NCBI RefSeq assembly: GCF_042726155.1
Contig: NZ_JBHXHV010000001.1
Span: 62,001-126,000 of the forward strand
DNA: 64,000 bases
Direction of reading: 5' to 3'
DNA from: Leucobacter sp042726155
GTDB lineage: Bacteria; Actinomycetota; Actinomycetes; Actinomycetales; Microbacteriaceae
The position numbers were made by a program, and so were the translations under genes. Shown here piece after piece: positions 1 to 7,442 of the stretch (within the stretch, counting starts at the first letter, position 1; every line of letters starts with the position of its first letter). Below the pieces are notes generated by a model, which saw nothing but the letters and a program-made list of their open reading frames with translations, was not told the origin of the DNA and ran no database searches.

Positions 1-699
1 TGAGACCGCGGCGAGGTCGATCACCGCGAAGCCGAGCGATGACACGGCCTGGGCGACGACGATCGGCTGCACGTTCGGAAAAATCTGCCGCAGGCTGATG
101 CCCACGCCCGACTGACCCTGCAACCACGCCGCCTGCACATACGGCATGCCGCGCTCGCGAAGCGCCGCACCGCGCACCACGCGCGCGACGTAGGGGATGT
201 ACCCGATTGAGAGTCCGACCACGACGGTCGGCAGATTCGGCCCGAAGATCGCAACGGCGATGAGCGCAAATACGATGCCGGGCACCGCGAACAGCACGTC
301 GAGCACCCACGAGATCACGGTGTCGACGCGGCCTCGATTCCAGGCTGCAATGAGGGCGAGCGCGCTCCCGACAACTGTGGCAATGAGGATCACGAGCGTC
401 GGGCCGAGCAGCGTAATGCGCGCGCCGTACATCAACCGCGACAGCAGGTCTCGGCCGAGTGCGTCGGCGCCGAGCAGGTGCTCGGGGGTGGGGCCAGAGA
501 GCGCCGCGAAAAGATCCGGAAAGTCGGGATCGTAGGGCGCAAGCCACGGCGCGAACAGCGCCGCAACCACGAACACGGCGAGCACGACGACGGCGATGAT
601 GCCCGTCGGCCCGAGCTTGCGACCGGCGAGTACGAAGCGGCCGGGGTCGGTCGCCCGCGACCGGCGCAGGGCGATCTGAGTGGTGCTCGGCGCGGTCAT
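1..699 (-). CDS. ABC transporter permease, DppC/NikC-like (3' end beyond window)
   Basis: Inner-membrane permease of a peptide/nickel-type ABC importer; 233 N-terminal residues are visible and the C-terminus lies past the left edge. A hydrophobic segment follows a basic N-terminal tail (about residues 33-51). The family signature HLLGADALGRDLLSRLMYGAR lies about residues 74-94, followed by further membrane helices. Its ATG at 699 overlaps the TGA of the DppB-like gene (ATGA), so the two are translationally coupled. It is the fourth gene of the run amidohydrolase, binding protein, DppB, DppC. The substrate cannot be read from the sequence; the ATPase genes should lie just outside the window. 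Confidence 0.9.
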   Translation of the reverse strand, partial: MTAPSTTQIALRRSRATDPGRFVLAGRKLGPTGIIAVVVLAVFVVAALFAPWLAPYDPDFPDLFAALSGPTPEHLLGADALGRDLLSRLMYGARITLLGPTLVILIATVVGSALALIAAWNRGRVDTVISWVLDVLFAVPGIVFALIAVAIFGPNLPTVVVGLSIGYIPYVARVVRGAALRERGMPYVQAAWLQGQSGVGISLRQIFPNVQPIVVAQAVSSLGFAVIDLAAVS

Positions 700-1646
700 T
701 GCTTGCTCCCCAGTTGGATGCGCGGATCGATGATCGTGTACAAAAAGTCGACGACCGCGTTGATCACGACGAACGCGACGACGAGCACGAGAATGACAGC
801 CTGCACCACGGCGAAGTCACGCTGCAGAATCGCGCGGACGAGCAGTGATCCGAGGCCGTCGAGCGCGAACACGTTTTCAATGACCACGGCACCCGCGATG
901 AGCGTCGCGACCGTCAGCCCGAGCACCGTCGTGATCGGAATCAGGGCGTTCCGCAGAATGTGCCTGCGCACGATGATGCCGGAACGCAGGCCCCGCGCGA
1001 CGGCCGTCTGCACGTGCTCGCGCCCCTCTTCTTCGAGCACCGAGGCGCGCGTGATGCGGGCCTGATACGCGGCGCTCGCGACGGCGAGGGCAATCGCTGG
1101 CAACACGAGGTGGGTGAGCGTGTCGAGGCCACCACTGCCGCTACCGTTTGTCGGAAACCAACCGAGCCCGACGGCGAAGACGCTGATCAGCGCGACACCG
1201 ATAACGAAGGCCGGGGTCGCAAGGCCGAGCGTTGCGAGCGTCGTCACGACCTGATCGACCCACCCGCCCTTGAGCGAGGCGACGAGTCCGAGACCAACGC
1301 CCACGACCGCGATGATGAGCGTCGCCAGCGCGATCAGCGCGACCGTCGTGCCAATGCGACCACCGATGAGATCGGAGACCGGCTGCCGATACACGACCGA
1401 GTCGCCGAGGTTGCCGGTCAGAATGTCGCCGACCCACGAGAAGTACCGCACGAAAAACGGGTCGTCGAGGTGGTACTGCGCGGTGACCCGCGCGATCTGC
1501 TCGGCCGTGCCGCCCCGGGGCCCGAGCACGAAGCTGAGCGGGCTCCCGGGAGCGAGATACAGCATGCCGAAGACCACGAAGGAGGTCACGAACAGCACGA
1601 GCACGAGGCCGCCCGTTCGCTTCAGCAGAAATGCGGGAATCGACAC
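696..1646 (-). CDS. ABC transporter permease, DppB/NikB-like
   Basis: Permease partner of the DppC-like protein, 316 residues, the usual length for DppB. The first helix (about residues 12-30) is followed by an extracytoplasmic region containing GNLGDSVVYRQPV, typical of the DppB/NikB N-terminal domain. The binding-protein-dependent transport domain has the coupling loop near EEEGREHVQTAVARGL (about residue 205-220), which contacts the ATPase. The start lies 3 bp after the stop of the binding-protein gene and the end overlaps dppC, so this is one operon. Transport role is secure; substrate unknown. Confidence 0.93.
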   Translation of the reverse strand: MSIPAFLLKRTGGLVLVLFVTSFVVFGMLYLAPGSPLSFVLGPRGGTAEQIARVTAQYHLDDPFFVRYFSWVGDILTGNLGDSVVYRQPVSDLIGGRIGTTVALIALATLIIAVVGVGLGLVASLKGGWVDQVVTTLATLGLATPAFVIGVALISVFAVGLGWFPTNGSGSGGLDTLTHLVLPAIALAVASAAYQARITRASVLEEEGREHVQTAVARGLRSGIIVRRHILRNALIPITTVLGLTVATLIAGAVVIENVFALDGLGSLLVRAILQRDFAVVQAVILVLVVAFVVINAVVDFLYTIIDPRIQLGSKQ

Positions 1647-1649
1647 GAG

Positions 1650-3305
1650 CTACTCCACGCCCCCGATGGTTGCCGCCCACGGGTACCCGAGGTACGCCGA
1701 CGAGGCGGTGGCTCCCGAGATCGCCTTGTTCTGCACGAGGATCACCGGCAGGTCACCCATCGGCAGCCACGGCAGGTCGCGCGTGATCTTCTCTTGCGCG
1801 GCGATCGTGTACTTCGCGCGCTCGACCGGATCGAGCGTGCCGCGGGCCTCGGCGAGTTCTTTCGCAGCGCCGTCGTACTTGATGAAGTTATTCGTGCTCT
1901 CGGGCGTGAAGGTCGTGTACACGTCGAGCGGATCTGTCACGTTGCCGTAGTAGGTCGTGAAGAACCCGTCGAGCCCCTCCCGCGCCTTCGGATCGAAGTA
2001 GAGGTTGCCGAACTGCTCGACCGGAATCACCTTCGTCTCGATCTTGAGCCCGATTGCCTCGCCGGCCGCCTGGATCAGGTTGGCCGTTTGCTCGTGCACG
2101 GCAGACGAACCCTGCACCCCGAGCACGATCGGCTCGGAAACGTCTCCGGCCTCCGCGAGCAGCGACTTGGCCTTCGCGATATCGGGCTTGATCGAATAGC
2201 TGTCAAACGCCTTCTGGAAGAGGTCGCCAGCCTCACCGGTGCCGTAGTAAGCGGGCCCCGCCAGCACGGGCGACGGGATCGCCGCACCCTGGAACACCAC
2301 GTCAGCGATGGCTTCGGTGTCGATCGCCGCGAGCAACGCCTCACGCACCTTCGGATTCGAGAACGTGCCGGTGTCTTGAATCGCCCGCAATGACCAGAAA
2401 ATGTACGACTTTCCGAAGGTGATCTTCGCGTCGCTGTCTTCAAGCTGTGTGAGTCCCGCCGGCGGAAGATAGAAGAACTGGCCATCCACATCACCCGTGC
2501 GCAGCGCGTTCACCGCCGTCGACTCGTCGGCGATGAAGCTGAAGGAGAGCTGCTCGACCTTCGGCACGAGGTTCGCATCCCAGTAGTCGGCGTTCTTCGT
2601 GAGCGTGATCGCCTTGCCCGGCTCCCAGCTTTCGAGCGCGAACGGGCCCGTGCACATCAGCCCGCCCTTGGGAGTACCGAACTGCTCACCCGCGGCCTCG
2701 GCAGCCGCCTTCGAGACGATTGCGCCCGCGGCGCTCGACATGCCCTGCGCGAAGAGCGCATCGGGCTGGCTCAGCGTGACGGTGACCTCTGCGTCGCCGG
2801 TCTTCTCGACAGACTTGACGTTGGTGAAGTAGTCAGACCAGTAGGTCGCCGAATCGGGTCCGACCTGGCGGCTCAGCGAGTAGACCACGTCGTCAGCGGT
2901 GAGCGGGGTGCCGTCCCAGAACGTGACGCCGCTGCGAAGCGTGTAGACGTACGTCGTGTCATTGGGTGAATCGACCGATTCGGCGAGAGCGTTCTCGATT
3001 TCGAGGTCGGGGGTGATGCGCGTCAGGCCCTCGCAGAGATTCGAGTCGACCGTGTTCTCGGCGTAGTTGAATGAGAGCATGGGGTCGAGCGAGAGCGGCT
3101 CGTACGGCAGATTCCAGGTCACCCGGTCGACGGGGGCGGTGCCCGGGTCGGTGGTGGTAGCGAGGTCAGCGGCGTCGATGTTGAACGCGGCGCTCTTCGA
3201 GCCGCCTGCGGCGTTGCCGCCGCCCGCACCACCGCCCGAGCAGGCGGTGAGGGTCAGCGCAGCGACGGCGAACGCGCCGATCAGCGTGAGTGGTCGGATA
3301 GACAC
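1650..3305 (-). CDS. Peptide/nickel-type ABC transporter substrate-binding lipoprotein
   Basis: A family 5 extracellular solute-binding protein of 551 residues, the normal length for DppA/OppA relatives. The signal peptide ends in a lipobox LTAC with Cys22, so it should be lipid-anchored outside the membrane. The Dpp-type core begins about residue 60 (WNLPYEPLSLDPML) and has the conserved YTLRSGVTFWDGTPLTADDV stretch near residue 120. It captures ligand for the permeases encoded immediately downstream. The amidohydrolase gene lies 57 bp upstream in the same direction, so the ligand may be a nitrogen compound that this enzyme deaminates or hydrolyses; that is inference. Confidence 0.93.
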   Translation of the reverse strand: MSIRPLTLIGAFAVAALTLTACSGGGAGGGNAAGGSKSAAFNIDAADLATTTDPGTAPVDRVTWNLPYEPLSLDPMLSFNYAENTVDSNLCEGLTRITPDLEIENALAESVDSPNDTTYVYTLRSGVTFWDGTPLTADDVVYSLSRQVGPDSATYWSDYFTNVKSVEKTGDAEVTVTLSQPDALFAQGMSSAAGAIVSKAAAEAAGEQFGTPKGGLMCTGPFALESWEPGKAITLTKNADYWDANLVPKVEQLSFSFIADESTAVNALRTGDVDGQFFYLPPAGLTQLEDSDAKITFGKSYIFWSLRAIQDTGTFSNPKVREALLAAIDTEAIADVVFQGAAIPSPVLAGPAYYGTGEAGDLFQKAFDSYSIKPDIAKAKSLLAEAGDVSEPIVLGVQGSSAVHEQTANLIQAAGEAIGLKIETKVIPVEQFGNLYFDPKAREGLDGFFTTYYGNVTDPLDVYTTFTPESTNNFIKYDGAAKELAEARGTLDPVERAKYTIAAQEKITRDLPWLPMGDLPVILVQNKAISGATASSAYLGYPWAATIGGVE

Positions 3306-3362
3306 GGGGACTCCTTTGTTCCAGCGAATGGTGTGACGAGAGGTGAGTGTGAAGTGAAGCGT

Positions 3363-4412
3363 TCAGGCCACTGCGACGCCGCCGCGCACCACGCGGCTCG
3401 GCGCCGGGCGATCCGTGACGAGCTGCGCGATACTGCCGGCCGCGAATTCGAGATACGTGTCGCTCTCGGGGGTCCAGCCGGCGATCTCGGGTAGGCCGAG
3501 CATCTCGCCGCCCGCGACCGACGCGATGGCGAAGGCCCGCTCGAGGTCGGCGTCGGTGAGCGCACCGGTGCGATAGGCCAGCAGGTGCGCTCGGTCGACC
3601 ATGCTGCCGGTGCCGAACGGGCTCCACGAATCGCGCACGCCGTCAGACCCGGCGACGAGACGCACGCCGTGTCGTTCGAAGCGGTCGATGTCGGGCACGG
3701 GGTCGGGGCCGAGCGCGCACGTGGTGATCCAGATCCGCGCTTCGGCGACGAGATCGAGCGTCTCCCCGAGGCTCACGAGCGCCGTGTCGCAGAGCGCGAA
3801 CGCGTGCCCGATCGTGACGCGACCCTGACGGCCGCCCGCGATCGTGCGACGCGCGATCTCGCGAATCTGCTCGAGTCCGTGCTCGCCACCGTCGTGCAGG
3901 TGGATGTCGATGTCACGGCCGGCGCGGTCGGCCAGGCCGAATACCGCGTCGAGGTGCCCGTGCAGATCGCCCTCGATGCCGCCTGGATCAATGCCGCCCA
4001 CGAGATCGGCTCCCGCGTCGAGCGATGCGGCCATCACCTCGAGCGTTCCCGGATTCGTCAGCAGCCCGAATTGCGGAAACGCGACGATCTTCACCGTCAG
4101 ACCCGGCAGCCGCTCAGCAGCGGCCCGCACCCCCTCGACATTCGCGATGCCAATCTCTGAGGAGACGTCAACGTGGGCTCGCATGCCGAGGGTGCCATTC
4201 GCGAGCGCGTGCGACAGCAGCGCGAACGAGCGCTCCTCGACGGTGTTCGGAAAGTCGAACTGCGTCGCGCGATCGTTTTCGATGAGCTCGGCAAGGGTGG
4301 CCGCTGGCCGACGCGACATCCACGGGCCGCCCCACGACGTCTTGTCGGGATGGATGTGCCCGTCGACCAGGCCGGGGGTGCGCAGCCGGGGCTGAGTGGG
4401 GGTCGCCGTCAT
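3363..4412 (-). CDS. Amidohydrolase, cytosine-deaminase (CodA)-like
   Basis: A 349-residue metal-dependent hydrolase of the amidohydrolase superfamily. Visible metal-site features are DGHIHPDK near residue 17, RAHVDVSSE near 79, DIHLHDGGEHG near 168 and GSDGVRDSWSPFG near 255. The last resembles the DDVRDPWYP segment of CodA and N-isopropylammelide hydrolase. It is shorter than typical CodA (about 420 residues) because most of the N-terminal beta-sandwich is absent. It is the promoter-proximal gene before the ABC transporter genes and lies back-to-back with a GntR regulator. It probably hydrolyses a cyclic amidine or amide imported by the neighbouring transporter; the exact substrate is not determinable. 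Confidence 0.83.
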   Translation of the reverse strand: MTATPTQPRLRTPGLVDGHIHPDKTSWGGPWMSRRPAATLAELIENDRATQFDFPNTVEERSFALLSHALANGTLGMRAHVDVSSEIGIANVEGVRAAAERLPGLTVKIVAFPQFGLLTNPGTLEVMAASLDAGADLVGGIDPGGIEGDLHGHLDAVFGLADRAGRDIDIHLHDGGEHGLEQIREIARRTIAGGRQGRVTIGHAFALCDTALVSLGETLDLVAEARIWITTCALGPDPVPDIDRFERHGVRLVAGSDGVRDSWSPFGTGSMVDRAHLLAYRTGALTDADLERAFAIASVAGGEMLGLPEIAGWTPESDTYLEFAAGSIAQLVTDRPAPSRVVRGGVAVA

Positions 4413-4480
4413 TGGTGAGCCTTTCGCGTGAGAGAGACCGTTTGCGCGACTCCGAGATGGCGCCGGTTAAACGTAAGACA

Positions 4481-4493
4481 TATGATAACCATA
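4481..4493. promoter_or_regulatory. Candidate GntR (FCD) operator between divergent genes
   Basis: TATGATAACCATA is a 13-bp imperfect palindrome (TATG-N5-CATA) in the 110-bp gap between the amidohydrolase and the regulator. FadR-type repressors often bind short AT-rich palindromes placed this way. Assignment rests on position and symmetry only. Confidence 0.4.
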
Positions 4494-4522
4494 CAAGTAC
4501 CCCGATCTGCAAGGATGGTGAC

Positions 4523-5206
4523 GTGCAACACATTCAACGACGCTCTCTCGTCGACACGGTGGTCGATGAGCTGAAGCGCGAAATCTATGAGGAGCATTGG
4601 GTGCTCGGCACCCGGATCCCCTCAGAAGCTGAGCTCACCGTCGCGCTCGGCGTCAGCCGCCCCTCAATTCGCGAGGGGGTCAGAGCACTCGTACAGCTCG
4701 GCCTGCTCGAAACCAGGCAGGGCGATGGCACGTACGTCATCGCCACCGACCCGACGCAGGTCGCGCTGCGCCGCGCGCTGCACTCCGCCGACAGCCGCGA
4801 GGTCATTCGCGTGCGCCGCGCGCTCGACGCGCTCGCCGCGTCAGAGGCCGCGACAGCGCGCAGCGAGGCAGACCTCGCCGCGTTGACGGCGCTGCTCGAC
4901 CAGCGCCGCGCGGCGATCGACGCCCGCGACTCCGAGGCCTTCACCGAAGCAGACGTCGCGTACCACCTCGGCATCGCGAAAGCCTCTGGCAACCGCCTGC
5001 TCTCGGATATCTACGCGAGCTTTGACACCTCACTGCGCGAGTCAATTTCAGACGCATCGTGCCTCGCCGTCGGTGGCGACCCGGATCGCGCGGACCAGCA
5101 CGAATCACTGCTTCGGGCGATTGCCGCCGGCGATGCAGACCGCGCGCGCGATGCCGCACTCGGCGTCCTTGCCCAGCAGGAACGCCTGCTCGATGAGCAG
5201 CCCTAG
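4523..5206 (+). CDS. GntR family regulator, FadR/FCD subfamily
   Basis: A transcriptional regulator of 227 residues. The N-terminal winged helix-turn-helix (about residues 5-70) includes RIPSEAELTVALGVSRPSIREGVRALVQLGLLE in its usual order, and the rest matches the helical FCD ligand-binding domain. The GTG start is chosen because AAGGA lies 7 bp upstream; the longer reading frame has no Shine-Dalgarno and begins inside the neighbour's control region. It is transcribed away from the amidohydrolase/ABC operon and overlaps the MFS gene by 14 bp, so it probably controls both units in response to their substrate or product. Confidence 0.9.
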   Translation: MQHIQRRSLVDTVVDELKREIYEEHWVLGTRIPSEAELTVALGVSRPSIREGVRALVQLGLLETRQGDGTYVIATDPTQVALRRALHSADSREVIRVRRALDALAASEAATARSEADLAALTALLDQRRAAIDARDSEAFTEADVAYHLGIAKASGNRLLSDIYASFDTSLRESISDASCLAVGGDPDRADQHESLLRAIAAGDADRARDAALGVLAQQERLLDEQP

Positions 5207-6380
5207 CCGCCGACAGGGGGTCGCAGCAGGAATACTCACCGTCGCCGTCGGGCTGAGCGTACGCTACCCGATCACGAGCGTGTCGCCGTTGCTCGGCGAG
5301 ATCAGGGACGCGTACGGACTCTCGCACACCGCGATTGCCGTGCTCACCTCCATTCCCGTGCTGCTCTTCGGTCTCGCGTCGCCACTCGCACCGGCGCTCG
5401 TGGCGCGGCTCGGCCTATCGCGATCCATTTCGATCCTGCTCGCCGCCCTCGCGGTCGCGACGCTCGTGCGCCCCCTCGCCCCCGTTCCACTGTTCGCCGG
5501 CACCGTCATCGTCGGCGCGACGATTGCGCTGCTCGGCATTCTCGCCCCGCAGATCATTCGCCACTCGCTCGCAGCGAAGGGCGGATTCTGGACAGGGGTG
5601 TACACGACCTCGTTCGGCGTCAGCGCCGCGACCGGCGCTGCCCTGTCGATCCCGCTCTTCCACGCGTTCGGCGACCGCGCGGGCGCCGCGCTCGCCGCGT
5701 GGTCCGTGCCGCTGCTGATCGCGACCGCACTCGCGCTGGTCTTCAGTCGCCGGGTCGACGGCGGTGTGGCCGGCGGTGCGAGCCCGGGCGACCAGCCGCG
5801 CACGTCGGTGTTCAGGGCGCGCGGCCTCTGGCCAGTGACCGGATTCTTCGGCTGCCAGGCGCTGATCTACTTCTCGCTGACCGCGTGGCTCCCGACGATC
5901 GCGATCTCGCGCGGCGCAGACCCCGCACAGGCGGGACTGCTGCTCGCCTGGATGAGCATCGCCGGCCTGCCCGCCTCGCTCATCGCGCCGAGCCTCGCCT
6001 CGCGCGCCCGGTGGCGAATCGGCCTCCTCGTCGGCACGGCAACGCTCGCGATCGCCGGTTTGCTCAGCCTCGCGTTCGCGCCGACGACACTGATGCCCGT
6101 TGCCATAGCGGTGCTCGGCATAGCGTTGAGTTCGGCGTTCGGCCTCTCGATCGCGCTGATCGTCTTCACCGCCCCGAGCATCGCGCAGACCGCGTCGTTC
6201 TCCGCGGTCAGCCAGGGCATCGGATACGGGGCAGCCGCCGCAGGGCCCCTCGTACCCGGCCTGCTCGTCGAGTCGGGTGTCGGGTGGTCTGCGGTGCTCG
6301 TGATGCTCGCCATCGTGGCGCTCGGCGAGCTCGCGTTCGGCGTCGCCGGGGCCCGGGCGTCGCGCACCCCGCGCGCCTAG
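5193..6380 (+). CDS. MFS transporter, CynX/NimT-like
   Basis: A 395-residue major facilitator with about 12 hydrophobic segments. The N-terminal region TVAVGLSVRYPITSVSPLL and the pattern of short loops resemble the cyanate (CynX)/2-nitroimidazole (NimT) transporter group. The start ATG at 5193 lies within the end of the GntR gene, implying translational coupling; AGGA precedes it at about 5178. Its link with an amidohydrolase and a second importer suggests it moves a related small nitrogen compound or an end product out or in. Direction and substrate are unknown. Confidence 0.85.
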   Translation: MSSPSRRQGVAAGILTVAVGLSVRYPITSVSPLLGEIRDAYGLSHTAIAVLTSIPVLLFGLASPLAPALVARLGLSRSISILLAALAVATLVRPLAPVPLFAGTVIVGATIALLGILAPQIIRHSLAAKGGFWTGVYTTSFGVSAATGAALSIPLFHAFGDRAGAALAAWSVPLLIATALALVFSRRVDGGVAGGASPGDQPRTSVFRARGLWPVTGFFGCQALIYFSLTAWLPTIAISRGADPAQAGLLLAWMSIAGLPASLIAPSLASRARWRIGLLVGTATLAIAGLLSLAFAPTTLMPVAIAVLGIALSSAFGLSIALIVFTAPSIAQTASFSAVSQGIGYGAAAAGPLVPGLLVESGVGWSAVLVMLAIVALGELAFGVAGARASRTPRA

Positions 6381-6389
6381 ACTGAACGG

Positions 6390-6605
6390 ATGGTCGCTTT
6401 CGCCGGAATCTTGCTGCTCATCAACGCCGTCTACAACGTGGTGGTGTGGCCGCGCTTCTGGACCCGCGTCGCGAAGGACCCCCGGGCGCGCGACGATCAG
6501 GGCCGCGCAACCAAGTTCTTGCGGGTGCACGCCATCCTGATCGGCGTCGCGCTGCTCATCGCGCTCGTCTCCGCGATAGCGGGCATCTGGCTGCTGGTCG
6601 CTTAG
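6390..6605 (+). CDS. Small two-helix membrane protein, SCO4848-like
   Basis: A 71-residue protein with two hydrophobic helices (about residues 2-20 and 46-70) joined by a basic loop with WPRFWTRVAKDPRARD. The size, layout and the FLRVHA...IG pattern before helix 2 resemble the small SCO4848 family found across Actinobacteria; function is unknown. The gene begins 9 bp after the MFS stop and lacks a clear Shine-Dalgarno, so it may depend on upstream translation. It is followed by a repeat-rich gap. Confidence 0.65.
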   Translation: MVAFAGILLLINAVYNVVVWPRFWTRVAKDPRARDDQGRATKFLRVHAILIGVALLIALVSAIAGIWLLVA

Positions 6606-6637
6606 GGCCGCGCGGGCGGGGCCCGGGGTCGGTACTC

Positions 6638-6833
6638 GCCGAGCCCCGCTGTGCCTGCCGAACCCCGCTGTGCCTGCCGAACCCCGCTGTGCCTGCCGAA
6701 CCCCGCTGTGCCTGCCGAACCCCGCTGTGCCTGCCGAGCCCCGCTGTGCCTGCCGAACCCCTACTTACTCGCCGAATCCCTCCCCAACATGCGTGATCGC
6801 GGGAGGGGCTCGGCGAGTAAGTAGGGGTTCGGC
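6638..6833. repeat. 19-bp tandem units ending in a large hairpin (element A)
   Basis: Six contiguous 19-bp units of the form GCCGARCCCCGCTGTGCCT run from 6638 to 6751. They are followed by two diverged units, GCCGAACCCCTACTTACTC (6752) and one starting GCCGAATCCCTCCC (6771). The diverged units pair with 6801-6833: 24 bp at 6752-6775/6810-6833 are perfectly complementary and the stem continues with mismatches to a 16-nt loop containing ATGCGTGATCGC. Unit length is not a multiple of three and no gene spans it. The rest of the 6606-6978 gap is G/C-rich filler with short GGGCGGGCGG repeats. Related elements lie at 22.9, 53.6, 58.4 and 61.3 kb. Confidence 0.9.
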
Positions 6834-6978
6834 GCATTAGCTGGCACGTGGCGGGCGGCGACGGGCCACACGGGCGGGCGGGCAGCGATGAGAGACGGGC
6901 GGGCGGGCGGCGGGCCACGCGGGCGGCGGGCGGGCAGGCGCGTCGCAGTAGCAGGGCCGTGAACCGTACACTGGGGGC

Positions 6979-7377
6979 ATGAAGCGGATCCTCACCTACG
7001 GTACGTTCGATCTCCTGCACTGGGGACACATCCGTCTACTGCGCCGTGCAAGGGCGCTCGGCGATTACCTGGTCGTCGCAGCGTCGTCCGAGGCGTTCAA
7101 CGCTGGCAAGGGTAAGCAGACGTATCACGACTTCGAAACGCGCAAGAACATGCTCGAGGCCGTGCGCTACGTCGACCTCGTGATTCCCGAGGAAGACTGG
7201 GATCAGAAGATCCGCGACGTGCAGAAGTACGAGATCGACACCGTCGTGATGGGCGGCGATTGGGAGGGCGACCCCCGCTTCGAGGTTCTGCGCGATTACT
7301 GCGAGGTCGTCTATCTCGATCGCACCGAGGGAGTCTCGACCACCAAGATCAAGAACGAGCTCGGCACGAGCGCGTAA
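6979..7377 (+). CDS. tagD: Glycerol-3-phosphate cytidylyltransferase
   Basis: A 132-residue enzyme that makes CDP-glycerol from CTP and glycerol 3-phosphate, used for teichoic-acid-type or other polyglycerol-phosphate envelope polymers. The nucleotidyltransferase motif GTFDLLHWGH is at residues 8-17 and the RTEGVSTT motif near residue 114-121; overall length equals Bacillus TagD. It stands alone here with no other tag genes, and a strong hairpin follows the stop. The cytosolic role is secure; which polymer it feeds is not known. Confidence 0.95.
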   Translation: MKRILTYGTFDLLHWGHIRLLRRARALGDYLVVAASSEAFNAGKGKQTYHDFETRKNMLEAVRYVDLVIPEEDWDQKIRDVQKYEIDTVVMGGDWEGDPRFEVLRDYCEVVYLDRTEGVSTTKIKNELGTSA

Positions 7378-7384
7378 CGCATCG

Positions 7385-7422
7385 GCGGGAGCCGGGCACC
7401 CGATGTGGGGCCCGGCTCCCGC
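7385..7422. terminator. Bidirectional terminator hairpin
   Basis: GCGGGAGCCGGGC (7385-7397) pairs perfectly with GCCCGGCTCCCGC (7410-7422). It lies between the convergent tagD and M14 carboxypeptidase genes and can serve both. No U-tract follows, as is common for actinobacterial terminators. Confidence 0.8.
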
Positions 7423-7442
7423 CTGTGTGTGGCGGCTGACCG

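Noticed and set aside
960..2393. 477-residue frame opposite the DppB and binding-protein genes
   Set aside because: Antisense shadow with Arg/Asp/Glu bias, no domain and no ribosome site.
6638..6760. CRISPR array
   Set aside because: Units of 19 bp are contiguous with no 30-40 bp unique spacers, and no cas genes are present.
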